Notes under the pieces: model-generated
What the model saw: the letters and a program-made list of their open reading frames with translations, nothing else
Told to the model about the DNA's origin: nothing
Databases searched by the model: none
Assembly (NCBI RefSeq): GCF_900091955.1
Contig: NZ_FMDF01000182.1
Span: 124,001-188,000 of the forward strand
Source of the DNA: Streptomyces sp. Ncost-T10-10d
GTDB taxonomy: Bacteria > Actinomycetota > Actinomycetes > Streptomycetales > Streptomycetaceae
DNA length: 64,000 bases
Reading direction: 5' to 3'
Translations under genes and position numbers: made by a program
In this document: one piece after another, positions 1 through 8,062 of the stretch
Position numbering within the stretch: the first letter of the stretch is position 1
How the letters are laid out: each line of letters begins with the position of its first letter

Positions 1-411
1 CTCGTCTACCAGTCGCGCAGCGGCGCCCCGCACATTCCGTGGCTGGAGCCCGACATCTGCGACCACCTGGAGACGTTGCACGGCGAAGGCATCCCCGCCG
101 TGGTGATGGCCCCCATCGGTTTCGTCTCGGACCACATGGAAGTGCTGTACGACCTCGATACGGAAGCCACCGCGAAGGCCGCCGAACTCGGACTTCCGGT
201 GCGCAGGTCCGCGACCGTGGGCGCCGACCCGCGGTTCGCCGCGGCCGTGCGAGAACTGGTGCTGGAGCGCGCCGCCACCGAGCAGGGGCGCGTCGCGCAG
301 CGGTGTGTGCTGGGCGCGCTCGGCCCGAGCCACGACCTCTGCCCGGTCGGCTGCTGCCCGGCCCGGGCCCTCAAGCCTGCCGCCGCGGGCGCCGACAGCC
401 CGTACGTGTGA
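1..411 (+). CDS. hemH: Ferrochelatase, C-terminal part (5' end outside window)
   Basis: Reading frame 1 is open from the left edge to the TGA at 409-411, giving the last 136 residues of a longer protein. The translation has the family's C-terminal features: SRSGAPHIPWLEPD, VMAPIGFVSDHMEVLYDLD (with the conserved substrate-pocket histidine and glutamate region) and a Cys-rich tail DLCPVGCCPAR. Ferrochelatases insert Fe2+ into the tetrapyrrole; in Actinobacteria the substrate is coproporphyrin III and the enzyme carries a [2Fe-2S] cluster, which fits the clustered cysteines near the end. The next gene begins 37 bp downstream on the same strand. Family assignment is secure; the N-terminal half is not visible. 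Confidence 0.93.
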   Translation, partial: LVYQSRSGAPHIPWLEPDICDHLETLHGEGIPAVVMAPIGFVSDHMEVLYDLDTEATAKAAELGLPVRRSATVGADPRFAAAVRELVLERAATEQGRVAQRCVLGALGPSHDLCPVGCCPARALKPAAAGADSPYV

Positions 412-448
412 GAGCCCCTGCCGTACGTCTAGAGACCCCTGGAGCGCT

Positions 449-1267
449 GTGACCGACCCGAACCTGCCCGAACTGCTCGACCTCGCCCTGGAGGCCGCCC
501 GCCGTGCCGGTGCGCTGCTGCGCGACGGCCGCCCGGCCGATCTGGGGGTGGCCGCGACCAAGTCCAGCCCGATCGACGTCGTCACCGAGATGGACATCGC
601 CGCCGAGAAGCTGATCACCGGCTTCCTCACCGAGCGCCGCCCCCGGGACGGCTTCCTCGGGGAGGAAGGAGCGAGCGCGGAGGGCAGCAGCGGTATCCGC
701 TGGGTCATCGACCCGCTCGACGGCACCGTGAACTACCTGTACGGGCTGCCGACCTGGGCCGTCTCCATCGCCGCTGAACGGGACGGTGAGCGGGTCGTGG
801 GCGTGGTGGAGGCACCGATGCGCCGTGAGACGTATCAGGCGGTGCTCGGCGGCGGTGCATACGCGAAGGGCGGTGCCTTCGGCGAGGGCACCGCTCTTCG
901 CTGCCGGCCCGCGCCGCCGCTCGACCAGGCGCTCGTCTCGACCGGCTTCAACTACGTCGGCCACGTCCGTGCGCACCAGGCGGATGTGGCCCAGAAGCTG
1001 ATCCCGCGGCTGCGTGACATCAGGCGCAGCGGCTCCGCCGCCGTGGATCTCTGCGATGTGGCGTCCGGCCGCCTCGACGGCTACTACGAGCGTGGGCTCC
1101 ACCCGTGGGACCTGGCGGCCGGCGACCTCATCGCCCGAGAGGCGGGCGCCCGCACCGGCGGCCGTCCCGGGCTGCCCGCCGACGGTGATCTGACCGTCGC
1201 CGCGACGCCGGGTGTCTTCGAGCCGCTGCAGGGCCTCCTGGAGGAGTTCGGAGCCTGGCACGACTAG
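449..1267 (+). CDS. suhB: Inositol monophosphatase family protein (SuhB-like)
   Basis: A 272-residue member of the Mg2+/Li+-dependent FIG phosphatase superfamily. The metal-binding signatures are visible: GEEG, WVIDPLDGTVNY (DPLDGT) and near the C-terminus HPWDLAAGDLIAREAGA (WDxAAG). The GTG start at 449 is chosen because GGAG lies just upstream and the alignable fold starts there; the same frame runs open further upstream over the hemH end. Members dephosphorylate inositol-1-phosphate or related sugar phosphates in the cytoplasm; the exact substrate cannot be read from sequence. It follows hemH by 37 bp and is followed by two hairpins. The position next to the dut/ceo block matches mycobacterial suhB (Rv2701c), as recalled. 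Confidence 0.9.
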   Translation: MTDPNLPELLDLALEAARRAGALLRDGRPADLGVAATKSSPIDVVTEMDIAAEKLITGFLTERRPRDGFLGEEGASAEGSSGIRWVIDPLDGTVNYLYGLPTWAVSIAAERDGERVVGVVEAPMRRETYQAVLGGGAYAKGGAFGEGTALRCRPAPPLDQALVSTGFNYVGHVRAHQADVAQKLIPRLRDIRRSGSAAVDLCDVASGRLDGYYERGLHPWDLAAGDLIAREAGARTGGRPGLPADGDLTVAATPGVFEPLQGLLEEFGAWHD

Positions 1268-1286
1268 AACCCGGTCGACCGGGTTC
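1267..1286. terminator. 20-bp perfect palindrome at the suhB stop codon
   Basis: GAACCCGGTCGACCGGGTTC is self-complementary over all 20 bases, overlaps the last base of the suhB stop codon and is followed by TTCC. It probably acts with the longer hairpin 7 bp downstream to end suhB transcription. Confidence 0.6.
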
Positions 1287-1292
1287 TTCCGG

Positions 1293-1346
1293 CACGCGAG
1301 AAGGGCCCCTGACGCCGGTTGCGGCATCGGGGGCCCTTCTCGCGTG
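1293..1346. terminator. Bidirectional terminator hairpin
   Basis: A 17-bp perfect stem (arms 1293-1309 and 1330-1346, CACGCGAGAAGGGCCCC and its complement) around a 20-nt loop. It lies between suhB (+) and a convergent small gene (-) whose stop is at 1349, so it can serve both. There is no long T tract, usual for Streptomyces. Confidence 0.85.
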
Positions 1347-1348
1347 GC

Positions 1349-1522
1349 TCAGACGCTGGTGGCGCCGATTTCAACGCCGTGCTCGGCGGCGAGGCGGTGC
1401 AGGTCGTCCAGCTCGCCCTGCTCGACATCCGCGAGGAAGTCGTCGCCCGTCTCCCGAGCTTTCGTGAGGTCGGACTCGGTGGTCTTGATTCGTTGCAGCA
1501 GACCTGCGGTGAAAGCGTCCAT
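1349..1522 (-). CDS. Small conserved hypothetical protein (57 aa)
   Basis: ATG at 1522 is preceded by GAGGGGG at good spacing; the frame can be read further upstream but without a ribosome site. The product is acidic and mostly helical in composition (MDAFTAGLLQRIKTTE... ending GVEIGATSV), with no signal peptide, membrane segment or metal motif. It is convergent with suhB across the hairpin and divergent from cutR. I recognise no family with a known function; similar short proteins are common near this locus in Streptomyces, which is a recollection rather than something shown here. Confidence 0.7.
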   Translation of the reverse strand: MDAFTAGLLQRIKTTESDLTKARETGDDFLADVEQGELDDLHRLAAEHGVEIGATSV

Positions 1523-1895
1523 AATGCGCCCCCTCGTCGTGGGTCGGTGGCACGGGGGTGTGCCCGGGTTTCCCTCCGCGCGGAGGCGGTAGGGCGGGTG
1601 ATCACGCGCTCTCCGGGGACGGAGCGGCCTGTGGCACGCCACATTCAAGGCGCGATCGCGGGTGTGAATTCGTCCTCCCCAACCCAAAGCTCAGAGAAAC
1701 CTCAACTGGCCCGGAAATCCGGTGATTTCCCCGGAGGTCCAGGTCGGCCAGCGTCGTCTTACCGCCGGTTTATACGCGTTGCGGGCAGGATGGAGCCGCA
1801 CAGACCAGTGCCGACGAACGGTCCGGATCACGGACCGTGGGCACATCGGGACGTTGTGAAGTCACCTACTGAAGTTTCTAAGGAAGGACAGCGCC
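1523..1895. promoter_or_regulatory. Divergent control region upstream of cutR
   Basis: A 373-bp non-coding stretch between the small minus-strand gene and cutR. It holds a 7-bp inverted repeat GGAAATC-CGGT-GATTTCC at 1713-1730, a candidate operator. The cutR ribosome site AAGGAAGGA lies at the right end. No convincing -10/-35 pair could be fixed by eye and no extra gene is seen. Confidence 0.4.
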
Positions 1896-2549
1896 GTGCG
1901 CGTACTCGTCGTGGAGGACGAGCAGCTGCTCGCCGATGCGGTGGCCACCGGATTGCGCCGTGAGGCCATGGCCGTCGATGTCGTGTACGACGGTGCGGCG
2001 GCCGTGGAGCGCATCGAGGTCAATGACTACGACGTCGTGGTGCTGGACCGGGACCTCCCCCTGGTGCACGGCGACGACGTCTGCCGGCGGATCGTCGAAC
2101 TGGGCATGCCCACGCGGGTGCTCATGCTCACCGCGTCCGGGGACGTCAGCGACCGGGTGGAGGGGTTGGAGCTGGGCGCCGACGACTATCTGCCCAAGCC
2201 GTTCGCCTTCAGCGAGCTCACCGCGCGGGTACGTGCGCTGGGCCGGCGTACGACGGTGGCCCTGCCGCCCGTCCTGGAGCGCGCCGGAATCAAGCTCGAC
2301 CCCAACCGCCGCGAGGTCTTCCGGGGTGAGGCGGAGATCCAGCTCGCGCCGAAGGAGTTTGCCGTGCTGGAGGTCCTGATGCGCAGCGAAGGGGCGGTCG
2401 TCTCGGCCGAGCAGCTGCTGGAGAAGGCCTGGGACGAGAACACCGACCCGTTCACCAATGTTGTCCGGGTGACCGTCATGACGCTGCGCCGCAAACTCGG
2501 CGAACCGCCGGTGATCGTCACCGTGCCCGGCTCCGGCTACCGGATCTGA
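1896..2549 (+). CDS. cutR: Two-component response regulator CutR (OmpR family)
   Basis: A 217-residue OmpR/PhoB-type regulator, the length of Streptomyces CutR. The receiver has the acidic pair near residue 8 (VVEDE), the phospho-acceptor Asp in VVVLDRDLP, the Thr in LMLTASG and the Lys in PKPF. The C-terminal winged helix (from about residue 125) ends with the recognition helix NVVRVTVMTLRRKLGEP and GSGYRI. GTG at 1896 follows AAGGAAGGA. The sensor gene cutS starts 6 bp after the stop, so the pair is probably translationally coupled. CutRS was first described as a negative influence on actinorhodin production and later linked to the cell envelope/secretion state; this is recalled family knowledge, not visible here. 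Confidence 0.95.
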   Translation: MRVLVVEDEQLLADAVATGLRREAMAVDVVYDGAAAVERIEVNDYDVVVLDRDLPLVHGDDVCRRIVELGMPTRVLMLTASGDVSDRVEGLELGADDYLPKPFAFSELTARVRALGRRTTVALPPVLERAGIKLDPNRREVFRGEAEIQLAPKEFAVLEVLMRSEGAVVSAEQLLEKAWDENTDPFTNVVRVTVMTLRRKLGEPPVIVTVPGSGYRI

Positions 2550-2555
2550 TAGCCG

Positions 2556-3785
2556 ATGCCCAACGTCCCGGCGCCGCCGACGGCGCCCCCGAAGCCCACC
2601 TGGGAGCCCAAACAGCAGGAGCCGCCGTACTGGCTGCGCCCGACCATCCGGATACGGCTCACGCTGCTGTACGGCGGCATGTTCCTGATCGCCGGCATCC
2701 TGCTGCTGGCGATCATCTACATGCTGGCCGCCCAGGCCCTCCATGTGGGCAGCGAGCTGCCGTTCAAGATCGTGAGCGGCCAGGTCACCAGCGACGTGTG
2801 CAACTTCAACGAAAAGTCCACACCGGACGCCTTCAACGCGGCCATGAACACCTGCGTCAACCATCAGCGCCAGCAGGCGCTGGACACGCTGCTGAACCGG
2901 TCGCTGCTGGCCCTGGTCGGCCTCAGCGTCATCGCCTTCGCCTTCGGCTATGCCATGGCGGGCCGGGTGCTCTCCCCGCTGGGCCGGATCACCCGCACCG
3001 CACGCCGGGTGGCCGGAACGGATCTGTCCCGCCGGATCGAGCTGGACGGCCCGGACGACGAGCTGAAGGAGCTCGCCGACACCTTCGACGAGATGCTCGA
3101 TCGCCTGGAGCGGGCCTTCACCGCCCAGCAGCGGTTCGTCGGGAACGCGTCGCACGAACTGCGCACCCCGCTCGCGATCAACCGCACGCTGCTCGAGGTT
3201 CATCTCTCCGACCCGCAGGCTCCACCGGAACTGAAACAGCTCGGCAAGACCCTGCTGGCCACCAATGAGCGCAGTGAGCAGCTCGTCGAGGGCCTGCTGC
3301 TGCTCGCGCGCAGCGACAACCAGATCGTCGAGCGTAAACCGGTCGACCTCGCCGAGGTGGCTTCGCGCGCGATCGACCAGACGCGCGGCGAGGCCGAGGA
3401 GCGGGGCGTGGAGATCCGTGGCGAGCGGGCCCCGGCCGTCGTCCAGGGCAACGGCGTCCTGCTGGAGCGGATCGCGCTGAACCTCGTACAGAACGCTGTG
3501 CGCTACAACGTTCCGGAGGGGGGCTGGGTGGAGGTCACCACGGAGCTCCGGTCCGGCCAGGCCATGCTGGTCGTCTCGAACACCGGCCCAGTGGTGCCTG
3601 CGTATGAGATCGACAACATCTTCGAGCCCTTCAGACGGCTGCGTACGGAGCGAACAGGCAGCGACAAGGGGGTGGGGCTCGGCCTGTCGATCGCACGGTC
3701 CGTGGCGCGCGCTCACGGCGGCCGTATCGTCGCGGAGCCCCGCGAGGGCGGTGGCCTTGTGATGCGCGTCTCACTGCCGACCTGA
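2556..3785 (+). CDS. cutS: Sensor histidine kinase CutS
   Basis: A 409-residue membrane kinase. A proline-rich cytoplasmic N-tail is followed by TM1 (about 38-60), an extracytoplasmic loop, TM2 (about 112-132), a HAMP linker, the phospho-acceptor H-box (FVGNASHELRTPLA) and the ATPase N, G1 and G2 boxes (NLVQNAVRYN, GVGLGLSIARS). The extracytoplasmic loop holds exactly two cysteines (SDVCNF and NTCVN), an arrangement that would suit a disulphide switch. It sits 6 bp downstream of cutR with no strong ribosome site of its own, consistent with coupling. Identity rests on pairing with a typical CutR and on overall architecture. Confidence 0.93.
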   Translation: MPNVPAPPTAPPKPTWEPKQQEPPYWLRPTIRIRLTLLYGGMFLIAGILLLAIIYMLAAQALHVGSELPFKIVSGQVTSDVCNFNEKSTPDAFNAAMNTCVNHQRQQALDTLLNRSLLALVGLSVIAFAFGYAMAGRVLSPLGRITRTARRVAGTDLSRRIELDGPDDELKELADTFDEMLDRLERAFTAQQRFVGNASHELRTPLAINRTLLEVHLSDPQAPPELKQLGKTLLATNERSEQLVEGLLLLARSDNQIVERKPVDLAEVASRAIDQTRGEAEERGVEIRGERAPAVVQGNGVLLERIALNLVQNAVRYNVPEGGWVEVTTELRSGQAMLVVSNTGPVVPAYEIDNIFEPFRRLRTERTGSDKGVGLGLSIARSVARAHGGRIVAEPREGGGLVMRVSLPT

Positions 3786-4189
3786 GAGGCCGGGCGCGGC
3801 GATTCGTGCTCAAATTATTTTGTTCGCTTTGAGCGGAATTTTCGGGACCTGCGCCCGAAGTTGCCGTGTGTGATCGATCACAGGAGCGAATTTCTCGATG
3901 TCAACGCTCCGTGATCAGGGTCGGCACCCGAAAACCCGCAAAAGTCGGGGTTTTCGGGGTTCGATATCACGGGAAGTACACGGGGTGGCGCCCGTGAAGC
4001 GCGAGACCGGGACCGTGTACGGTCCCCATCGCCACCCAAGGCGGCCGCTCCCGAGCGGTCCTTTTGGGTGTCGATTGAGTAACAGACCTTGATGTGAGGC
4101 AAAATCTCCGCCTCAGGTCGGGCACAAGTCCGGCCTCTCACGCGTTACGTGCGCTGAGACACCGCAGACACCCAGAGGGGGAGAGCGAC
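3786..4189. promoter_or_regulatory. Intergenic region cutS-DUF4193 with palindrome and hairpins
   Basis: About 400 bp without a gene. It contains (a) a 14-bp perfect palindrome TGTGATCGATCACA at 3869-3882, a good operator candidate; (b) an 11-bp stem hairpin at 3927-3958 (CCCGAAAACCC/GGGTTTTCGGG), probably the cutRS terminator; and (c) a nested hairpin at 4033-4070 (outer stem CACCCAA/TTGGGTG, inner CCGCT/AGCGG). The promoter for the next gene should lie after 4070 (TTGAGT at 4074-4079 is a possible -35). Short open frames here have no credible ribosome site. Confidence 0.5.
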
Positions 4190-4486
4190 ATGGCAACGGA
4201 TTACGACACCCCACGCAAGACCGATGACGACGTCGACCAGGACAGCCTTGAAGAACTCAAGGCTCGCCGGAGCGACAAGACGGCGTCCGCCGTCGACGTC
4301 GACGAGTTCGACGCGGCCGAGGGACTGGAGCTGCCCGGAGCAGACCTGTCCAACGAAGAGCTGGCCGTGAGGGTCCTGCCCAAGCAAGCCGACGAGTTCA
4401 CGTGCATGAGCTGCTTCCTCGTGCACCACAGGAGCCAGTTGGCGCGCGAGAAGAACGGCCAGCCGATCTGCCGCGACTGCGACTAG
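4190..4486 (+). CDS. DUF4193 family zinc-ribbon protein
   Basis: A 98-residue acidic protein. The first 65 residues are low in complexity and rich in Asp/Glu; the C-terminus carries two CxxC pairs (TCMSC and CRDCD) separated by about 19 residues, a classic four-Cys zinc ribbon. DUF4193 is an actinobacterial family of unknown function (Rv2699c in M. tuberculosis, from memory). ATG at 4190 follows AGAGGGGGAGAG. It is expressed from its own leader region and is followed 12 bp later by a hypothetical gene on the same strand. A nucleic-acid or RNA-polymerase binding role is plausible from the ribbon but not shown. Confidence 0.9.
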   Translation: MATDYDTPRKTDDDVDQDSLEELKARRSDKTASAVDVDEFDAAEGLELPGADLSNEELAVRVLPKQADEFTCMSCFLVHHRSQLAREKNGQPICRDCD

Positions 4487-4498
4487 GTCGAACCGACC

Positions 4499-5470
4499 GT
4501 GGCAGGCGACACACCGTTCCGGAAGCGACGCTTGCGGCGCAAGAGGTCGTCGGAGGCGAATCAGGGCGGCACAGGCCTGGCAGAAGGCGTAGCAGCGCCT
4601 GCTGAGCGGTCCGCCCTGCCACCCTCCCCGGGTGAGCGGGACGACGAGCGGGGCCGACCGGCCTCGCTCGAAGCAGCCGCGGCAGTCGCGGCGGTCGAAG
4701 GAGTTGAAGGAGTCGACACGGCCGATGGGGCCGGACAGGTCGACAGGACGGAGTCCGTGACCGGGACAGGCCGTCTGAGCTCAGTGAAACGGGGAGTACA
4801 CAAGGGTGGGGAGAGCGCCAAGGCAGCGATCGGTCATATCGCCGACCTGATCATCGAGACCGCTCCCCGCATCCCTGTGCGCGATCTCGCAACCCTGCGC
4901 AAGCAGTTCCCGGGCCTCGGGCCCGAGGAGCTCGCCGACAAGCTCATCGCAGGCGCGAGCAAGGCCACAGCAACCGTCGGCGCCGGTATCGGCGCGGCGG
5001 CCATGATGCCCGTACCGCCCGCCATGCTCGCCGAACTGGCGGCGGAGATCACCGGTGTGGCCACGATCGAGATGAAGCTCGTCGCCGAGCTGCACGAGGT
5101 CTACGGGCTGCGCCCGCCGGGCGGGCTCGCCCACCGTTCCAGCGCCTACCTCACGTCCTGGACGGAGGAGCGCGGTATCGACGTCACCCACCCCGCGACG
5201 ATCAATGCGGCGCTGGGCGGCCAGATGAGGCGTGAACTGCGCCAGCAGATCACGAAGCGCATGGTGCGCGATCTGCCGAACCTCTTCCCGTTCATGGTCG
5301 GTGCCGCCGTCGGCGCGATGATGAACCGGCGCGACACCAGAAAGCTTGCCGAACGGGTCAGGAAGGACCTGCGCAAGCGCCAGATCCCCTGGGACCGGCT
5401 TCCGGAGCTGCCTCCGCTGGAGCGGCCGAGGGCCCTGCGCGAGGGTCTCCCGGGCGAGCTGGAGAGCTAG
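4499..5470 (+). CDS. Conserved actinobacterial hypothetical protein (EcsC-like region)
   Basis: A 323-residue protein. Residues 1-105 are basic then low-complexity (Glu/Gly/Ala rich). Residues 120-300 form a helical domain (IETAPRIPVRDLATL, AGIGAAAMMPVPPAMLAELA, LPNLFPFMVGAAVGAMMNRR) that recalls EcsC-type proteins: amphipathic helices and a Gly/Ala hydrophobic hairpin that may contact the membrane. The tail is basic. GTG at 4499 lies 12 bp after the DUF4193 stop, so the two are likely co-transcribed. The EcsC resemblance is by eye; no function can be given. Confidence 0.75.
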   Translation: MAGDTPFRKRRLRRKRSSEANQGGTGLAEGVAAPAERSALPPSPGERDDERGRPASLEAAAAVAAVEGVEGVDTADGAGQVDRTESVTGTGRLSSVKRGVHKGGESAKAAIGHIADLIIETAPRIPVRDLATLRKQFPGLGPEELADKLIAGASKATATVGAGIGAAAMMPVPPAMLAELAAEITGVATIEMKLVAELHEVYGLRPPGGLAHRSSAYLTSWTEERGIDVTHPATINAALGGQMRRELRQQITKRMVRDLPNLFPFMVGAAVGAMMNRRDTRKLAERVRKDLRKRQIPWDRLPELPPLERPRALREGLPGELES

Positions 5471-5549
5471 GGCATCCAGGCGCCCGACAGGGCCTGTGGG
5501 GTCCGAGAGGGCCCGCGAGGAGTCCCCCTGAAGGAGAGAAACCCCGGAG

Positions 5550-6005
5550 CTAGGCCCGTACCGCGCTGAGCGCTGCGACCAGGGCCTGCGGCTCGCGGGT
5601 CGACAGATAGACGTACGGAGTCGGGTCCTGCGGGTCGGTGACCTCCACGCGGACCGCCGTCGGGATGTAGCTGCGCAGCAGCATGAACGCGCGGGTGTCC
5701 GCCTTGTACGAGCGCCACGCGCGCGCCTCCTCCGCCTCCAGCACCTCGGCCTCGCCGAGCGCCGTCACCGGAATCCGTGCGTCACCGGCCACCAGGGCGC
5801 CTGCGACCACCCGGATCCTGGCCGAACCGTACGAGCTCACCGCGACCGCCGACAGGGCCGTTCCGCCCGCCAGGCCGGCCAGCAGGGGCAGGGTGCCGAG
5901 CGGCAGCAGCATCAGGGCACAGGCGATGCCGACCAGGAAGGCGATGAGCCACCACGAACGGGGCGCGGTCAGTCGTTCGTCGAAAGGCGGGGTGGAAGGC
6001 TGCAT
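5550..6005 (-). CDS. DUF3093 membrane protein
   Basis: A 151-residue protein with two closely spaced N-terminal membrane helices (SWWLIAFLVGIACALMLLPL and the following LLAGLAGGTALSAVAV) and a cytoplasmic or extracytoplasmic beta-rich domain (IRVVAGALVAGDARIPVTALG...). This is the DUF3093 pattern found next to dut across Actinobacteria (Rv2698, from memory). It is transcribed divergently from the thioesterase-like gene, with 58 bp between start codons. Function unknown. Confidence 0.88.
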   Translation of the reverse strand: MQPSTPPFDERLTAPRSWWLIAFLVGIACALMLLPLGTLPLLAGLAGGTALSAVAVSSYGSARIRVVAGALVAGDARIPVTALGEAEVLEAEEARAWRSYKADTRAFMLLRSYIPTAVRVEVTDPQDPTPYVYLSTREPQALVAALSAVRA

Positions 6006-6063
6006 GAACCCAAGCTTGGCACGGCGCGACCTGCGGGTGGCCGCGCGGGTAAGGTCTGCGCCT

Positions 6064-6648
6064 GTGAGTGGAACATCTGTGGCTCTGAAGCCCCCGGCCG
6101 ACGCGGTGAAACCGGTCCGGCACCCCGAAGCCCCGGCCCCCGGCGAACTCCTCGGCGCGCACTACGAACACTGTTTCGGGTGCGGCGAAGGACAGCCGCA
6201 CGGGCTGCACCTCCAGGCGCGGGCCGACGAGGGTGTCAGAGTCACCGCCGAGTTCACCGTGAAGGCCGCCCACCAGGGCGCCCCGGGCCTCGCCCACGGT
6301 GGCGTCCTGGCCACCGCGCTGGACGAGACGCTCGGCTCGCTGAACTGGCTGCTGCGGGTGATCGCGGTGACCGGGCGGCTGGAGACCGACTTCGTACGCC
6401 CGGTGCCCGTGGACACCGTGCTGCACCTTGACGCCGAGGTCACCGCGGTGCACGGCCGGAAGATCTACTCGCGGGCGACCGGCCGGATCGGTGGCCCGGA
6501 CGGACCGGTGGCGGTCCACGCCGAGGCCCTCTTCATCGAGGTCAAGGTCGACCACTTCATCGAGAACGGCCGCCCGGCCGAGATCCAGGCAGCGCTGGCC
6601 GACCCGGACCAGACCAAGCGCGTCCGTGCGTTCGAGGTGAATCCCTGA
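6064..6648 (+). CDS. PaaI-type hotdog-fold thioesterase
   Basis: A 194-residue single hotdog domain. The PaaI/acyl-CoA thioesterase signature is visible: a cysteine-containing approach (HCFGCGEGQPHGL), the catalytic region GAPGLAHGGVLATALDETLG and the strand pair METDFVRPVPVDT-like / HGRKIYSRATGRI. Such enzymes hydrolyse acyl- or aryl-CoA thioesters in the cytoplasm; the substrate is unknown. GTG at 6064 is chosen over GTG at 6079 because AAGGT lies upstream at proper spacing. The stop TGA overlaps the ATG of dut by one base (6648), so translation is coupled. Confidence 0.85.
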   Translation: MSGTSVALKPPADAVKPVRHPEAPAPGELLGAHYEHCFGCGEGQPHGLHLQARADEGVRVTAEFTVKAAHQGAPGLAHGGVLATALDETLGSLNWLLRVIAVTGRLETDFVRPVPVDTVLHLDAEVTAVHGRKIYSRATGRIGGPDGPVAVHAEALFIEVKVDHFIENGRPAEIQAALADPDQTKRVRAFEVNP

Positions 6649-7181
6649 TGCGTCACCCCGTAGACGTACTTATCCGCCGTGTCGACCCGGACGTGCCGAT
6701 TCCGGCCTACGGACACCCGGGCGACGCCGGGGTCGATCTGGTGACCACGGAGGCCGCCGAACTCGCTCCGGGCGAGCGGGCTGTGCTGCCCACCGGGGTG
6801 TCGATCGCGCTGCCCGATGGATATGCGGCGTTCGTGCACCCACGGTCCGGCCTCGCCGCGCGCTGCGGAGTCGCTCTTGTGAATGCCCCGGGGACGGTTG
6901 ATGCCGGGTACCGTGGAGAGATCAAGGTGATCGTCATCAATCTCGACCCGCGTGAGCCCGTGCGGTTCGAGCGGTTCGACCGGATTGCCCAACTGGTCGT
7001 CCAGCAGGTCGAGAAGGTGCGCTTCCACGAGGTGGCGGAGCTACCCGGCTCGGCCCGCGGCGAGGGAGGCTTCGGATCTACCGGAGGGCATGCTTCCGGT
7101 GATGTTGATGGCGTCAGGGGCGGGATTACCCAGGGCGGGAACAGCTACGCTTCGGTCGTACCCGACCGGGAAGGACAGTGA
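6648..7181 (+). CDS. dut: dUTP diphosphatase (dUTPase)
   Basis: A 177-residue trimeric-type dUTPase that converts dUTP to dUMP and PPi, keeping uracil out of DNA and supplying thymidylate synthesis. All five motifs are present in order: GDAGVDL (I), HPRSGLA (II), NAPGTVDAGYRGEIKV (III, with the nucleotide-binding Gly/Asp/Tyr), RIAQLVV (IV) and GEGGFGSTGG (V, the mobile P-loop-like tail). A further 25 residues follow motif V, a modest C-terminal extension. The ATG overlaps the stop of the upstream thioesterase gene, and DUF3710 starts 1 bp after the dut stop: a three-gene operon. Confidence 0.97.
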   Translation: MRHPVDVLIRRVDPDVPIPAYGHPGDAGVDLVTTEAAELAPGERAVLPTGVSIALPDGYAAFVHPRSGLAARCGVALVNAPGTVDAGYRGEIKVIVINLDPREPVRFERFDRIAQLVVQQVEKVRFHEVAELPGSARGEGGFGSTGGHASGDVDGVRGGITQGGNSYASVVPDREGQ

Positions 7182-7182
7182 C

Positions 7183-7956
7183 GTGTTCGGACGTCGCAAG
7201 AAGAGTGGTTCCGCCGAGGACGTGGCGGACGAAGCGCGCGAGGCCGAGCAGGTCGTCGACGAGCTCGATGACGCCGATGGAGCCGACAGCGGCTCGCGTC
7301 GGGTGAATCTCCCGCCGGCGCCGCGGCCGGACGGACCGTGGGACATCACCGAGGTCTCCCAGCCCGGCGAGGGCCGGGTCGACCTGGGCGGCATCTTCGT
7401 GCCCGGCGTCGAGGGCATGGAGCTGCGCGTCGAAGTGGCCGGTGACGCGATCGTCGCGGCGACCGTGGTGCTGCGCGACAGCGCCATCCAGCTGCAGGCC
7501 TTCGCCGCCCCCAAGAAAGAGGGCATCTGGGGCGAGGTCCGCGAGGAGATCGCCTCCGGCATCACCCAGCAGGGCGGAATCATCGACGAGGTCGAGGGTC
7601 CGCTGGGCTGGGAGCTGCGTGCCCAGGTCCCCGTACAGCTCCCGGACGGGACGAACGGCGTGCAGCTGGTGCGCTTCGTCGGCGTCGACGGGCCGCGCTG
7701 GTTCCTGCGCGGAGTGATCTCCGGCCAGGGTGCCGTGCAGCCGGAGGCCGCGGGACTGCTGGAGACGATCTTCCGGGACACCGTGGTCGTCCGTGGTGAG
7801 GGCCCGATGGCGCCGCGCGACCCGATCGTCCTCAAGCTCCCCGACGACGCCCAGATGGTGCCCGAGGGCGTCCAGCAGGAGAACCAGGAAGGCTCGAAGT
7901 TCTCCGGTGGCATGGGCCAGCTCCAGCGCGGACCCGAGATCACCGAGGTGCGCTGA
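7183..7956 (+). CDS. DUF3710 domain protein
   Basis: A 257-residue protein starting MFGRRKKSG (GTG at 7183), with an acidic linker to about residue 45 and then a single domain rich in beta strands (GIFVPGVEGMELRVEV, AFAAPKKEGIWGEVREEI, WFLRGVISGQGA) typical of actinobacterial DUF3710 (Rv2696c-like). No catalytic motif or membrane segment is seen. The start is 1 nt after the dut stop. A strong terminator 30 bp past the stop ends the operon. Function unknown. Confidence 0.9.
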   Translation: MFGRRKKSGSAEDVADEAREAEQVVDELDDADGADSGSRRVNLPPAPRPDGPWDITEVSQPGEGRVDLGGIFVPGVEGMELRVEVAGDAIVAATVVLRDSAIQLQAFAAPKKEGIWGEVREEIASGITQQGGIIDEVEGPLGWELRAQVPVQLPDGTNGVQLVRFVGVDGPRWFLRGVISGQGAVQPEAAGLLETIFRDTVVVRGEGPMAPRDPIVLKLPDDAQMVPEGVQQENQEGSKFSGGMGQLQRGPEITEVR

Positions 7957-7986
7957 GCCGATACGGGCTGCCGCCCGGCACAGCTG

Positions 7987-8037
7987 AAGGCCGGTGGGCC
8001 GTACCCCCCAGGAAAGGGGGTACGGCCCACCGGCCTT
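7987..8037. terminator. Strong terminator after the dut operon
   Basis: A perfect 22-bp stem (arms 7987-8008 and 8016-8037, AAGGCCGGTGGGCCGTACCCCC and complement) with a 7-nt loop, followed by TCT. It insulates the dut operon from the kdp promoter region. Confidence 0.93.
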
Positions 8038-8062
8038 TCTGCGCCCGGGGCGCACGACAGAG

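Noticed and set aside
1878..3716. 612-codon open frame on the minus strand
   Set aside because: It lies antisense to cutR and cutS in the GC3-complement frame and its Arg/His/Gln-rich product has no domain; a codon-bias shadow.
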